DNA of 64,000 nt from Cyanobium sp. FGCU52 (GTDB lineage: Bacteria; Cyanobacteriota; Cyanobacteriia; PCC-6307; Cyanobiaceae). This document shows, piece by piece, positions 45,450-54,888 of this stretch. Position 1 is the first letter of the stretch. Each line of letters begins with the position of its first letter. The stretch lies in assembly GCA_024958715.1 (NCBI GenBank), contig JANWUS010000029.1, forward strand, positions 54,930 through 118,929. The letters run 5' to 3'. The translations under genes were made by a program, and so were the position numbers. A model generated the notes under the pieces. The model worked only from the letters and a program-made list of their open reading frames with translations, was not told the origin of the DNA and ran no database searches.

Positions 45450-46748
45450 TCAGGATCCCAGCAGGGCCGTGCACTCCAGCCGCTCCTGGCTGGCGTCGCG
45501 GCGGTGGAGGCGCAGGCGGATCACCTCCGCCAGGTGCTCGGCGTCGTCGGCGACACCGCAGAAGCGGCCCGAGCCCCAGGTGTGCAGCCAGGGCAGGCCG
45601 ATGAAGTAGAGCCCCTCGCTCGGGGTGACGCCCCGCTCGTGGGCGGGATGGCCGGCGCCGTCGAACACCGGCACGTCGACCCAGTGGAAATCGGCGCCGT
45701 AGCCGGTGCACCAGATCACCGCCGCCAGGGGTTCTGCCTCGAGATCGAGGGCGGCCGGCGGACCCGGCGGCGGCTCCCAGCAGGGCACGTAGGGCGGCTC
45801 CTCGGGGGCCTCGATTCCTTCGCGGGCAATCCAGGCATCGATGCCCGAGCGGATGCGGCAGTAGACGGCGTCGGCCCGATCGAGGTTCTCGGCCAGATCG
45901 CCTGCGAAGCGGATGGAGCGGGATCCCAGCTCCTCCAGGCGCCCATGCAGCACCATGCCTTCGAGGGCGCGGTGGCGCAGGTCGATCTCGCGGCCACCAT
46001 CGCGACCAGTGAGGTAGTGGTTGGTCTTGCTGCGCACCTGCCGGGGATCCTCGTGCTGTTCGATCGGCAGCTGGTAGTAGCCCATGCGATCCAGCCAGTC
46101 GACCACGTCCTTGCCCCGGTAGCGGCGGGGGGAGCGGGGCGCCGAGCCCACGCTCAGGTGCACCCTGCGGCCGGCCAGGAAGAGATCTTCGGCGATCTGG
46201 CAGCCCGACTGGCCGCTGCCCACCACCAGCACGGGCCCGGGGGGGAGCTGATCGGGGTTGCGGTAGTCGCGGGCGTCGAGCTGCAGCAGCCCGGCGGGGA
46301 GACGTTCCGCCTGCGGATGGCGACGGGGGCGGTGGTAGCCGCCGGTGGCGATCACCACCTGATCGGCCTCGATCTCCCCCTCACTGGTGAACAGGCGATA
46401 GCCGTCGCCATGGCGCAGCAGACGGCTCACCGCCACCCCCTCGCGCACGTCGGCCTGGATGTGGGCGGCGTAGCGGCGCACGTAGTCGACGATCTGATCA
46501 CGGCCCATGAAGCCGTGGGGATCGTCGCCGTCGTAGGGGAAATCGGGCAGACGGCACTGCCAGTTGGGGGTGACCAGGCAGAAGGAATCCCAGCGCTGGC
46601 GCTCCCAGGCGTGGCCGATGCGATGGCGCTCGAGCAGCAGCGGCCGGATGCCGCGGCGCTGAAGGGTATGGGCCATCGACAGACCGGCCTGGCCGGCCCC
46701 CACGATCACCACCGGATGGCGACGGGGCTGGCGGGCGGCGGCGGACAC
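45450..46748 (-). CDS. nitH: Flavin-dependent oxidoreductase of the nitrilase cluster (MSMEG_0569 family)
   Basis: 432 aa. Two Rossmann dinucleotide motifs: [17 protein letters not shown] (FAD) and [17 protein letters not shown] (NADPH), in the arrangement of flavin monooxygenases; [20 protein letters not shown] and [19 protein letters not shown] are typical of the Nit1C-associated family. It is divergently transcribed from the other nit genes across 188 bases. Its reaction is not known. The family name comes from recognised Nit1C gene content, so the symbol is by context. Confidence 0.85.
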   Translation of the reverse strand: MSAAARQPRRHPVVIVGAGQAGLSMAHTLQRRGIRPLLLERHRIGHAWERQRWDSFCLVTPNWQCRLPDFPYDGDDPHGFMGRDQIVDYVRRYAAHIQADVREGVAVSRLLRHGDGYRLFTSEGEIEADQVVIATGGYHRPRRHPQAERLPAGLLQLDARDYRNPDQLPPGPVLVVGSGQSGCQIAEDLFLAGRRVHLSVGSAPRSPRRYRGKDVVDWLDRMGYYQLPIEQHEDPRQVRSKTNHYLTGRDGGREIDLRHRALEGMVLHGRLEELGSRSIRFAGDLAENLDRADAVYCRIRSGIDAWIAREGIEAPEEPPYVPCWEPPPGPPAALDLEAEPLAAVIWCTGYGADFHWVDVPVFDGAGHPAHERGVTPSEGLYFIGLPWLHTWGSGRFCGVADDAEHLAEVIRLRLHRRDASQERLECTALLGS

Positions 46749-46936
46749 GGACGCAGGGCAGAAGGGTCGATTGTGCTGGCGACCCCCCCCCTTTTTCGGT
46801 AGCGATGGGCACGGCCTGAGTGAGCGACAGGGCCGGGAACGACCATCAGCGATTCGGTCGCATCGGGCACAAAAAGCAAAAGTTCACACGTGCAACGGTC
46901 GATGCCGTTCCTCTCCAGCGAAGGCCTCTCCTTCCC

Positions 46937-47419
46937 ATGCCCGAAGTCACCCGTCCCGCCAACCAGCCGGGGGATTTTCTCGTCGACTATGAGGAGAAGG
47001 TCTTTCCCGATGTCAAGGCCGAACCCGGTGAAAAAGCCCTGGTCACCTTTCACACCGTGGCCTTCGAAGGTTCGATCGGTCTGGTGAATCTGCTCCAGGC
47101 CAGCCGGCTGATCAACAAAGGCTTCGAAACCTCGATCCTGCTCTACGGCCCCGGCGTCACCCTGGGCGTGCAGCGCGGCTTCCCCAAGCTCGGTGATGCG
47201 GCCTTCGACGGCCACCTCAACTTCAATGCCCGCATCCAGAAGTTCATGGATCAGGGCGGCAAGGTGTATGCCTGCCGCTTCGCCCTTCAGGCTCTCTACG
47301 GCCACGGTGAAGGGGCACTGATCCCGGGAATCAGGCCGGTGAATCCACTCGATGTGCTCGACATCATCCTGATGCACCGCAAGGAAGGGGCCTTCATTCT
47401 CGATACCTGGACCCTCTGA
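46937..47419 (+). CDS. nitB: Sll0783/MSMEG_0572 family nitrogen-starvation protein
   Basis: 160 aa from ATG 46937; the longer frame from 46820 has no conserved sequence. Core: [20 protein letters not shown], then [20 protein letters not shown] and [21 protein letters not shown], a DsrE-like alpha/beta fold in appearance. In Synechocystis the homologue Sll0783 rises in nitrogen starvation. First gene of the plus-strand nit operon; function in the pathway unknown. Confidence 0.87.
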   Translation: MPEVTRPANQPGDFLVDYEEKVFPDVKAEPGEKALVTFHTVAFEGSIGLVNLLQASRLINKGFETSILLYGPGVTLGVQRGFPKLGDAAFDGHLNFNARIQKFMDQGGKVYACRFALQALYGHGEGALIPGIRPVNPLDVLDIILMHRKEGAFILDTWTL

Positions 47420-47444
47420 TTTTCCCCCTTCACCGGACCAAACC

Positions 47445-48434
47445 ATGGCCTCGATGATCACGGTGGCGGCGGCCCAGGTGCGGCCCGTGCTGTTCAGCCT
47501 CGACGGCTCCGTCGCCCGCGTGCTCGAGGCCATGGCGGAAGCCGCCGCCGCCGGGGTGGAGCTGATCGTCTTCCCGGAGACGTTCCTGCCCTACTACCCC
47601 TACTTTTCCTTCGTGGAGCCGGCGGTGCTGATGGGCCGCTCCCACCTGCAGCTCTACGAGCAGGCGGTGACGGTGGGCGGCCCGGAACTGGAGCGGATCG
47701 CCGCCGCCGCCCGCCAGTACGCCATGCACGTGCTGCTGGGGGTCAACGAGCGCGACGGCGGCAGCCTCTACAACACCCAGCTGCTGATCGACGCCGGCGG
47801 CGAGGTGGTGCTGAAGCGCCGCAAGATCACCCCCACCTATCACGAGCGGATGGTGTGGGGCCAGGGCGACGGCGCCGGCCTCCAGGTGGTGGGCACCGAG
47901 CTGGGGCGCATCGGCGCCCTGGCCTGCTGGGAGCACTACAACCCCCTGGCCCGCTTTGCCCTGATGACCCAGGGCGAGGAGATCCACTGCGCCCAGTTCC
48001 CCGGCTCGCTGGTGGGCCCGATCTTCAGCGAACAGACGGCGGTGACGATGCGGCATCACGCCCTCGAGGCCGGCTGCTTCGTGATCTGCGCCACTGGCTG
48101 GCTGGATCCGGCCGATTACGCCCGCATCACCCCCGATGCGGCCCTGCACAAGGCCCTCCAGGGCGGTTGCCACACGGCGGTGATCAGCCCGGAGGGCCGC
48201 TACCTGGCCGGGCCGCTGCCTGAGGGCGAGGGCCTGGCGATCGCCGAACTCGACCGCTCCCTGATCACCAAACGCAAACGGATGATGGACAGCGTCGGCC
48301 ATTACAGCCGCCCCGATCTGCTGGGGCTGCGCCTCAACGCCACCCCCGCGGTGCACGTGTCGGCGATGGGGCCGATCCCCGAGGCTCCGGCCACCGCCCC
48401 CCGGCCCGAAGTGGAGGAGGTGAGCCATGTCTGA
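47445..48434 (+). CDS. nitC: Nitrilase, Nit1C type (Nit6803-like)
   Basis: 329 aa. The E-K-C triad is intact: Glu in [16 protein letters not shown] (about 47), Lys in [17 protein letters not shown] (about 128) and Cys in [13 protein letters not shown] (about 162). Nitrilases hydrolyse R-CN to the acid and ammonia. The wording matches the Synechocystis Nit6803 branch. It is 25 bases after nitB, and the radical SAM gene overlaps its last eight bases. Work on Nit1C in Pseudomonas links the cluster to growth on cyanide. Confidence 0.94.
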   Translation: MASMITVAAAQVRPVLFSLDGSVARVLEAMAEAAAAGVELIVFPETFLPYYPYFSFVEPAVLMGRSHLQLYEQAVTVGGPELERIAAAARQYAMHVLLGVNERDGGSLYNTQLLIDAGGEVVLKRRKITPTYHERMVWGQGDGAGLQVVGTELGRIGALACWEHYNPLARFALMTQGEEIHCAQFPGSLVGPIFSEQTAVTMRHHALEAGCFVICATGWLDPADYARITPDAALHKALQGGCHTAVISPEGRYLAGPLPEGEGLAIAELDRSLITKRKRMMDSVGHYSRPDLLGLRLNATPAVHVSAMGPIPEAPATAPRPEVEEVSHV

Positions 48435-49533
48435 AGCCAACGTCTCCCTCGGGCGGCTGGTGACCGAACTGCAGGTGCACGGAGTGGTGGATCCCGCCGT
48501 GGCCGGCAACAAGGGTCGCCGCGGCGGTGCCGGTCCCTCGGATCACCGCGCCCTCACGATCGACGGCACCACGGTGATGGTGCCCGTGTACAACGCCCCC
48601 TCCCAGGCGTCGCCCTACCGGCTGCAGCAGGACGAGGGGGGCGCGGTGGCGGTGGCCGAACGGGAAAGCGGGCCCCTGGTGGCCGCCGAACCGCCGCCGG
48701 AGCCCGCCTTCTACGGCCTGCACACCGCCGACGGCATTCCCTACCGGTCCATCGCCCTGCTCCACGGCCGCGACGTGCTGGCCACCACGCTCCTGCAAAC
48801 GTGCATCCGCTTCCGCGACCGCGCCGAATCGTGCCAGTTCTGCGCCATCGAGCAGTCGCTGGAGGACGGCCGCACCGTGGTGCGCAAGACGCCCGCCCAG
48901 GTGGCGGAGGTGGCGGAGGCCGCGGTTCGGCTGGATGGCGTGAAGCAGCTGGTGATGACCACCGGCACCCCCAACAGCGACGACCGGGGCGCCCGGCTGA
49001 TGGCCGAGACCGCGGCGGCGGTGAAGGCGCGGGTGAATCTGCCGATCCAGGCCCAGTGCGAGCCGCCGGAGGATCCGATCTGGTACCGGCGGATGAAGGA
49101 GGCCGGGGTCGACAGCCTGGGCATGCACCTGGAGGTGGTGGAACCGGAGGTGCGGCGGCGCATCCTGCCCGGCAAGTCGGAGCTGACGCTGGAGCGCTAC
49201 TACGAGTCCTTCGCCGAAGCGGTGGCGGTGTTCGGCCGCGGCCAGGTGTCCACCTACCTGCTGGCCGGCCTGGGGGATGGGGCGTCGTCGCTGATCGCCT
49301 GCAGCGCAAAGCTGATCGGCCTGGGGGTGTACCCGTTCGTGGTGCCCTTCGTGCCGATCGCCGGCACGCCGCTGGAGAACCATCCCGCCCCCTCCACCAC
49401 CTTCATGGTGGAGGTGTACACGGCGGTGGCGGCGCAGCTGCGGGCCTCGGATCTGAGCGCCGCGGCGATGGCCGCCGGCTGCGCCAAGTGCGGCGCCTGC
49501 TCGGCGCTGTCGCTGTTCGAGAAGGAGCTCTGA
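48427..49533 (+). CDS. nitD: Radical SAM protein of the nitrilase cluster (MSMEG_0568 family)
   Basis: 368 aa, starting inside the end of nitC. The cluster cysteines are in [18 protein letters not shown] (Cys about 126, 136 and 139), with spacing CX9CX2C, not the usual CX3CX2C. Additional cysteines near the C-terminus (GCAKCGACS, about 357-363) could hold a second cluster. [15 protein letters not shown] and [13 protein letters not shown] follow the barrel. The reaction is not known. Confidence 0.88.
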   Translation: MSEANVSLGRLVTELQVHGVVDPAVAGNKGRRGGAGPSDHRALTIDGTTVMVPVYNAPSQASPYRLQQDEGGAVAVAERESGPLVAAEPPPEPAFYGLHTADGIPYRSIALLHGRDVLATTLLQTCIRFRDRAESCQFCAIEQSLEDGRTVVRKTPAQVAEVAEAAVRLDGVKQLVMTTGTPNSDDRGARLMAETAAAVKARVNLPIQAQCEPPEDPIWYRRMKEAGVDSLGMHLEVVEPEVRRRILPGKSELTLERYYESFAEAVAVFGRGQVSTYLLAGLGDGASSLIACSAKLIGLGVYPFVVPFVPIAGTPLENHPAPSTTFMVEVYTAVAAQLRASDLSAAAMAAGCAKCGACSALSLFEKEL

Positions 49534-49536
49534 ACC

Positions 49537-50169
49537 ATGTTCTTCATCGATCCCGCCAGCCACGACATCGGCCGCAGCACCAGCTCCTCGCCCTCGGCCT
49601 TCACCCCCTCGGTGCGCTGGGGTATCGGCGTCGACGCCGACGACTTCCGGCTGTCGCCCACCGCCAGCTCGGAGCGCTTCTCCTTCCATCTGCTGCGGCC
49701 CGGCTCGCGCCTGCTGGAGCGCTACTGGGAACTGCGCAGCCGCATCTTCTGCCAGGAGCAGCACCTGTTCGAGGAGCACGACCGCGACGATCTCGACGCG
49801 ATCGCCTACCCGATCGCCGCCGTGAACCATGGAGCCGAGCGCGGCGGCGACGTGGTGGGGGTGGTGCGGATCCTGGAGAAGAGTCCGCGGCTCTGGTACG
49901 GCGGCCGGCTGGGGGTGGACGTCGACTTCCGCCGCCACAACCAGATCGGCAAGGGGCTGATCTGGAAGGCGGTGACCACGGCCAACGGCTGGGGCTGTGA
50001 CCGCTTCCTGGCCACGGTGCAGATCCAGAACGTGCGCTTCTTCCAGCGCCTGCACTGGCGCTCCACCGATGAGCTGGAGATCCGCGGCATCACTCACCAC
50101 CTGATGGAGGCCGATCTGGCCTACTACCAGCCCGCGCGCGAGCGGCGCCCGCAGCTGCGGGCGGCATGA
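49537..50169 (+). CDS. nitE: GNAT-type N-acyltransferase of the nitrilase cluster (MSMEG_0567/Sll0786)
   Basis: 210 aa. The GNAT-like core includes YWELRSRIFCQEQHLFEEHD, VGVVRILEKSPRLWYGGRLGVDVDFRR and NQIGKGLIWKAV, the last resembling the acetyl-CoA loop region Q/RxxGxG/A. It starts three bases after nitD and ends in a four-base overlap with nitF. The acyl donor and acceptor are unknown. Confidence 0.87.
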   Translation: MFFIDPASHDIGRSTSSSPSAFTPSVRWGIGVDADDFRLSPTASSERFSFHLLRPGSRLLERYWELRSRIFCQEQHLFEEHDRDDLDAIAYPIAAVNHGAERGGDVVGVVRILEKSPRLWYGGRLGVDVDFRRHNQIGKGLIWKAVTTANGWGCDRFLATVQIQNVRFFQRLHWRSTDELEIRGITHHLMEADLAYYQPARERRPQLRAA

Positions 50170-51149
50170 GCGCCCTGGCTGAGCTGGCGGAGCGGCTGCG
50201 GCGCCAGTCAGGCCTGCTGGGCAAGCGCGACATCCAGGCACCGGCGGCCGCGTTCCCCCACCAGCCCTTCCCCGCCCTCGGGCCCGCCGCGGCCCTGGGC
50301 GACGATGCTGCCCTGCTGCCGCCCCAGACGGGCGGGCTGCTGCTGGCCTGCGAGGGGATGGCGCCGGCGCTGGTGGAGGAGGACCCCTGGTTCGCAGGCT
50401 GGAGTGGCGTGCTGGTGAACATCAGCGATATCGCCGCGATGGGCGGCCGGCCGCTGGCGGTGGTGAACAGCCTCTGGTGCCGCGGGGGCGAGCAGGCGCA
50501 GCCCCTGCTGGCGGGGATGGGGGAAGCCGCCGCGCGCTTCGGCGTGCCGGTGGTGGGGGGCCACACCAACCTGCAGAGTCCCTACGACGCCCTGTCGGTG
50601 GCGGTGCTGGGGGTGGCCGAGGGGCCGGTGCTCTCGGCCCGCGCCGCCGCCCCGGGCGATGCCTGCGTGCTGCTGGTGAACACGGCCGGCCGCTTCCACC
50701 GCCACTATCCGTTCTGGGATGCGGCCACCACCGCCGAACCGGAGCGGCTGCGCCGCCAGCTGGCGCTGCTGCCGGAGCTGGCGGGGGAAGGGCTGGCCCA
50801 CGGCGCCAAGGACATCAGCATGGGCGGGCTGGCGGGCACGGCGGTGATGTTCGCCGAGGCGGCGGGCTGCACGCTGCGGCTGGATCTGGGGGCGATCAGC
50901 CCCCCGGCGGGCGTACAGCTGGAGGCCTGGCTCACCTGCTTCCCGAGCTTCGGCTACCTGCTGGCGGTGCGGCCGGAGCGGCTGGCGGCACTGCAGAGGA
51001 TGTGCGCCCCCTGGCCTGAGCTGCTCTGCGCGCCGATCGGGACTTTCACCGCAGGCCCCGCCGCTCTTGAGCTCCAGCACGGGGGCGAGCTGTGCGCCCT
51101 TTGGCAGGAGCACGAGCCGCTCACCGGCTTCGCCGCCCTGCCGGCCTGA
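50166..51149 (+). CDS. nitF: AIR synthase-like (PurM/ThiL-type) protein of the nitrilase cluster (Sll0787)
   Basis: 327 aa. ATP-binding features of the PurM superfamily: ALGDDAALLPPQTGG, VNISDIAAMGGRPLAVV, VPVVGGHTNLQSPYDALSV and DISMGGLAGTAVMFAEAAG. It is likely an ATP-dependent kinase or ligase on the unknown pathway intermediate. Its ATG overlaps the nitE stop. Confidence 0.87.
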   Translation: MSALAELAERLRRQSGLLGKRDIQAPAAAFPHQPFPALGPAAALGDDAALLPPQTGGLLLACEGMAPALVEEDPWFAGWSGVLVNISDIAAMGGRPLAVVNSLWCRGGEQAQPLLAGMGEAAARFGVPVVGGHTNLQSPYDALSVAVLGVAEGPVLSARAAAPGDACVLLVNTAGRFHRHYPFWDAATTAEPERLRRQLALLPELAGEGLAHGAKDISMGGLAGTAVMFAEAAGCTLRLDLGAISPPAGVQLEAWLTCFPSFGYLLAVRPERLAALQRMCAPWPELLCAPIGTFTAGPAALELQHGGELCALWQEHEPLTGFAALPA

Positions 51150-51240
51150 GGAAGCCGGAGTCGCCGCCACAGCGTCGCCGACACGACCGTGCGGATGAAG
51201 CGAGAGCGGCAGGATCAGCCGGTCGCCAACCCTGCGCCCC

Positions 51241-51516
51241 GTGCCGGAAGTTCTGCTCACCCTGCAGTGGCCCGATGGCCGCACCAGCGAGCTCTACTCG
51301 CCTTCCACCGTGATCCTGGAGCACCTGCCCCCGGGCACCACCCTGTCGGTGGCGGAGCTGGAGCGGCGGGGGGTGGAGGCCCTGCGGCAGGCCTCGGAGC
51401 GGGTGCGGGCCCGCTACGGCTTCGCCTGCACCCGCACCGACGAGGAGCGGGAGAAGCTGCGCCGCCAGGTGGCGGACTACGCCGCCGACCAGCCGGTGAC
51501 GGTGGCGGCCCGCTGA
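51241..51516 (+). CDS. nitG: MSMEG_0570 family small protein of the nitrilase cluster
   Basis: 91 aa from GTG 51241. LLTLQWPDGRTSELYSPST and RASERVRARYGFACTRTDEE are typical of this short family, which always accompanies Nit1C nitrilases. It is 91 bases after nitF and convergent with the saccharopine-dehydrogenase-like gene (seven-base gap). Function unknown. Confidence 0.85.
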   Translation: MPEVLLTLQWPDGRTSELYSPSTVILEHLPPGTTLSVAELERRGVEALRQASERVRARYGFACTRTDEEREKLRRQVADYAADQPVTVAAR

Positions 51517-51523
51517 GGCGGCC

Positions 51524-52864
51524 CTACACCGGCGTGGCGTCGCGCACGGTCTCGAACAGGTCGATGTCCCAGGCCACCAGATCGCGGCGGATGGCGTCGG
51601 CGCGCGACTGGGGCAGCAGCCGCGCCAGGTCCTCGCCGGTGACGACGCCCTCCAGGCTGCCGCCGTCCTCGCGCAGGAAGCCGAGGGCGTGCCAGGCCAG
51701 GATCGCCGCGCCCACGGCGGTGGGATAGGAGATGTAGGTGGCACCGGCGTAGGGGCTGCCGAGCAGGCCCTGGTAGCGCAGGAAGCTGAGGCCCACCGTC
51801 TCCACCGTGACCTGGCGGTCGTTGCGCACGTTCTCGGTGTAGCGGATCTCGGCGGCGGCGGCGAAGTGGGCGCGGCGGATCACGCCGCTGCGCAGGAACT
51901 CCTCGATCCGGCGCGGCTTGTTCATGCCCGGCAGGATCGCCCGCACCATCGCCTCCACCGTGAGCTCGCTCTGCTGGGGCAGGGTGCGCTTGGAGAGCAG
52001 ATTGAGCTGGAACAGGGCCTTCACCAGCTCCACCTCGGAGCCGCCGGTGTACACGCCGATCGTCTCGATCTCCGGGAAGGAACGATGCAGCGACAGCAGC
52101 TCCTCCTGGTAAAGGGGGTACTGGCGGGTGGCCTCCACCTCGCCGGGGAACTGGTGCTCGCGGGCGGCGCTGAAGGGATCGAGCACCTGGATGCGGCCGT
52201 CGCGCAGCAGCCGGGGCCGCTGGGCCAGCTCCTCCAGGGCCACCAGCGGCGACCAGGAGAACACGATCTCGTCGGCGTCGATGTCCTCGAGCAGGTAGAG
52301 ATCCACGCTTTCGATCTCCAGGTCGCGGCGGCGGGAGCCGCGCAGCTGGTGCAGGCGCAGGCCGATCAGGAAGTTGGTGACCCCCGGGGAGATGCCGAGG
52401 TTGATCAGGGCGGTGCGGCCGCGGGCGCGGTAGGCGTCATCGAAGGCGTACTGGGAGAAGGTGAGGCTGCGCTCGGTCTCGGCGTCGTACATGTCCGAGG
52501 CCAGATCCACCACGTGGGCGCCGAGGGCGAGGCCGAGATCGAGCAGGGGGCGGTTGAAGCCGGGGTAGGCGGCGTTCACCAGCACGTGGGCCCCCTCCAG
52601 CCGCTGGCGCTCCGGGGCGCTGCCGTCGAACAGGGGGGCGAAATCGGGCAGGCCGATGAAGTCGATGCGATCAAACAGGCGCTCGGCGTGGAAGAGGGCG
52701 TCGCGGGCCAGGTCGACGTTGAGCACCACCACCACGAACCGCAGCGGCACCTCATCGCGCTCGGCCAGCTCCGAGAGGCAGATCAGCATCGAGGAACCCA
52801 CCGCGCCGAGGCCGAAGAAGGCGATGGTGAGCGGCGCAGGAGCGGAGGCTGGCGTGGCGTCCAT
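51524..52864 (-). CDS. Saccharopine dehydrogenase-like NAD(P)-binding protein
   Basis: 446 aa from ATG 52864; the longer frame to 53263 has no conserved sequence. N-terminal Rossmann motif FFGLGAVGSSMLICL, then LINLGISPGVTNFL and VDLASDMYDAETE, a pattern of the saccharopine dehydrogenase / carboxynorspermidine synthase-like superfamily. The C-terminal domain is catalytic-like without clear specificity. It is convergent with nitG; whether it belongs to the nitrile pathway or amino-acid/polyamine metabolism is not clear. Confidence 0.78.
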   Translation of the reverse strand: MDATPASAPAPLTIAFFGLGAVGSSMLICLSELAERDEVPLRFVVVVLNVDLARDALFHAERLFDRIDFIGLPDFAPLFDGSAPERQRLEGAHVLVNAAYPGFNRPLLDLGLALGAHVVDLASDMYDAETERSLTFSQYAFDDAYRARGRTALINLGISPGVTNFLIGLRLHQLRGSRRRDLEIESVDLYLLEDIDADEIVFSWSPLVALEELAQRPRLLRDGRIQVLDPFSAAREHQFPGEVEATRQYPLYQEELLSLHRSFPEIETIGVYTGGSEVELVKALFQLNLLSKRTLPQQSELTVEAMVRAILPGMNKPRRIEEFLRSGVIRRAHFAAAAEIRYTENVRNDRQVTVETVGLSFLRYQGLLGSPYAGATYISYPTAVGAAILAWHALGFLREDGGSLEGVVTGEDLARLLPQSRADAIRRDLVAWDIDLFETVRDATPV

Positions 52865-53017
52865 GGCGGGCCGGATCGGACGCCCCCTTCCTACCGGGAA
52901 GCGGGTGCTGGTGTCCGCGATGGCGTGGAGGCCGTCGTCCCGGGCACAGGACGAAGCGATCGATAACGGGCCGTTAATCCCGGGCCGCCAGGGTCGCACG
53001 GTTCCCTGGTTCCCGGC

Positions 53018-54787
53018 GTGCCGCTCGTTCCTTCCGCTCCCCCCGGTCCCGCGGCCCGGCCCTCCCTGGGGCTGCCCCTGGCCCTGCTGTGGCTGGCGGC
53101 GGTGCTGCTGGCCCTCACGGGCCTGGGCAGCCTCCCCCTGCGCGACTGGGACGAGGGCATCGTCGCCCGGGTGGCCCTGGAGCTCAGCCAGGGGGAAGGC
53201 GGTTCGGCGCTGCTGCCCACCTTCTGGGGCGGGGACTATCTGAACAAGCCACCGGGGCTGCACTGGTTGATTGCCGGCCTGCTGGTGCTGCTGCGGCCGG
53301 AGGCCGCGGAGGTGACGGCGGCCGCCACCGGCGGGGTCCCGCTGCCGCCGCCGGCCTGGATGGTGCGCCTGGTGCCGGCCCTGCTCTCCACCCTGGTGGT
53401 GCCGCTGGGGGGACTGATCCAGGCGGAACTGCGGCCGGGTCGGCGCCTACCGGCCCTGGCCACCGCCGCGGTGCTGCTCTGCCTGCTGCCGGTGGCCCGC
53501 CACGGCCGGCTGGCGATGCTCGACGGCACCCAGCTGAGTCTGATCGCGGCCCTATGGCTGTGCCTCCTGCACCTGGCCCGCCGTCCGTTGCAGTCGCGCC
53601 CGGCGCTGCTGGCGGGCCTGGCGGGCAGCGGTCTGCTGCTGCTCAAGGCGCCGATGCTGCTGCCGGTGCTCGCCCTCGGCCTGACGGGTCTGGCGATCGA
53701 CCCCCGCCGTCCCCTCGCAGTCCGCACCCCGGCAGGCCGTCCCGTCAGGGCCTGGGCGCTACGGCGCTGGCTGCCACTGCTGCTGGCGGGCCTGCTGCCG
53801 GGCCTCGCCTGGCACATCTGTCACGCCTGGATGCGGGGCGACGGCGCCCTGTGGCTGTGGTGGGGCGACGGCGCCGGCCGGGTGCTGCTGGAGACGGGCG
53901 AGGGCAGTGATCTCGGCTGGCGGGTGCCGGTCACCGAGATCCTCGAAGGCGGCTGGCCATGGCTGGCGCTCTGGCCCTTCGGCGTGCTGCTGGCCTGGCG
54001 CGAGCGCGATCGCCCGTCGGGCCGCTGGCCGCTGCTGCTCCAGTTCGGCCTGGCAGCGGTGATCCTGCCCCTGCGCACCCAGCTGCCCTGGTACGGCCAT
54101 CCCCTGTGGCTTCCCTTCGCCCTGCTGGTGGGTCCGGTACTGGCCTGGCTGATCGACCGCCGCTGCCTGGGGGATCCTTCGACATCGGCCGCGCCGACGG
54201 CTCCGGGAGCGGCCCTGCTGCGCCGGGTGCCCCTCCTCTGGGCCTTCCTCGGCGCCGCCCTGATGCTGGCGGGGCTGACCGCCCTCCTCCCCATCGGACC
54301 GGCGGCGCTGCTCACGCCCTACCGGGGGGTGCTGCTGATGGCCGGTGCCGGCTGGTGCGCAGGCGGGCTGCTGCTGATGCGGCCCGCACCCGGACGCCGC
54401 CGCCTCGGTGGCCTGGCGATGGTGGCGGGCAGTGGGCTGGGGCTGATGGCGCTGATGGCTTCGCCGCTGTGGCTATGGGAATTGAACGAAACCTGGGCCA
54501 CCCCGCCGGTGGCAGCCCTCACCCGCCGCTGGCAGGCCCAGCCGGTGAGCCTCTGGCAGGAGGCGGAACGGCCGAGCCTCAGCTGGTACGCCGGTCAGCG
54601 CATCCGCTCCGCCAGCGACGACGACGACCTCCGCACCGACCCTCAGGGAGAGGCCTGGGTGCTGCGACGGGGAGGAGACGCGCCTGGCGATACCGAGTGC
54701 CGGTGGGTCGATGGCGCTGAAGGACTGAGCCTATGGCGCTGCCGGCCCGAGGGCGTGGGAGGGCAGGCGCTGGCGCCGGGCCGATGA
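53018..54787 (+). CDS. GT83/ArnT-like membrane glycosyltransferase
   Basis: 589 aa from GTG 53018. Polytopic, about 10-12 membrane segments. The first loop has LPLRDWDEGIVARVALELS (the conserved D-x-D/E region) and WGGDYLNKPPGLHWLIAG, the P-P-H pattern of the PMT_2/ArnT family that uses polyprenyl-phosphate sugars. A periplasmic C-terminal domain of about 90 residues follows. Acceptor (lipid A or glycan) unknown. It diverges from the saccharopine-dehydrogenase-like gene. Confidence 0.82.
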   Translation: MPLVPSAPPGPAARPSLGLPLALLWLAAVLLALTGLGSLPLRDWDEGIVARVALELSQGEGGSALLPTFWGGDYLNKPPGLHWLIAGLLVLLRPEAAEVTAAATGGVPLPPPAWMVRLVPALLSTLVVPLGGLIQAELRPGRRLPALATAAVLLCLLPVARHGRLAMLDGTQLSLIAALWLCLLHLARRPLQSRPALLAGLAGSGLLLLKAPMLLPVLALGLTGLAIDPRRPLAVRTPAGRPVRAWALRRWLPLLLAGLLPGLAWHICHAWMRGDGALWLWWGDGAGRVLLETGEGSDLGWRVPVTEILEGGWPWLALWPFGVLLAWRERDRPSGRWPLLLQFGLAAVILPLRTQLPWYGHPLWLPFALLVGPVLAWLIDRRCLGDPSTSAAPTAPGAALLRRVPLLWAFLGAALMLAGLTALLPIGPAALLTPYRGVLLMAGAGWCAGGLLLMRPAPGRRRLGGLAMVAGSGLGLMALMASPLWLWELNETWATPPVAALTRRWQAQPVSLWQEAERPSLSWYAGQRIRSASDDDDLRTDPQGEAWVLRRGGDAPGDTECRWVDGAEGLSLWRCRPEGVGGQALAPGR

Positions 54788-54807
54788 GGGCAGGCCCTTT
54801 GCCCACT

Positions 54808-54826
54808 CTTAACCCGACCCCTACCA
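54808..54826 (+). promoter_or_regulatory. Pho box upstream of ptrA
   Basis: CTTAACCC-GAC-CCCTACCA, 8-3-8 direct octamers 62 bases before the ptrA ATG. The first copy is very close to consensus and the second keeps the C-x-T/C-ACC core. It suggests phosphate-dependent autoregulation of the ptrA-phoBR block. Confidence 0.6.
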
Positions 54827-54888
54827 CGGCTTGATCGAGAACGCCGGTCGCGCTCCATACACTCGCGCCAACCACGACGGTCGCCCCC

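Noticed and set aside
48334..50241. 635-codon minus-strand frame across nitD-nitE
   Set aside because: Shadow of the nit genes; His/Gln/Gly-rich with no domain.
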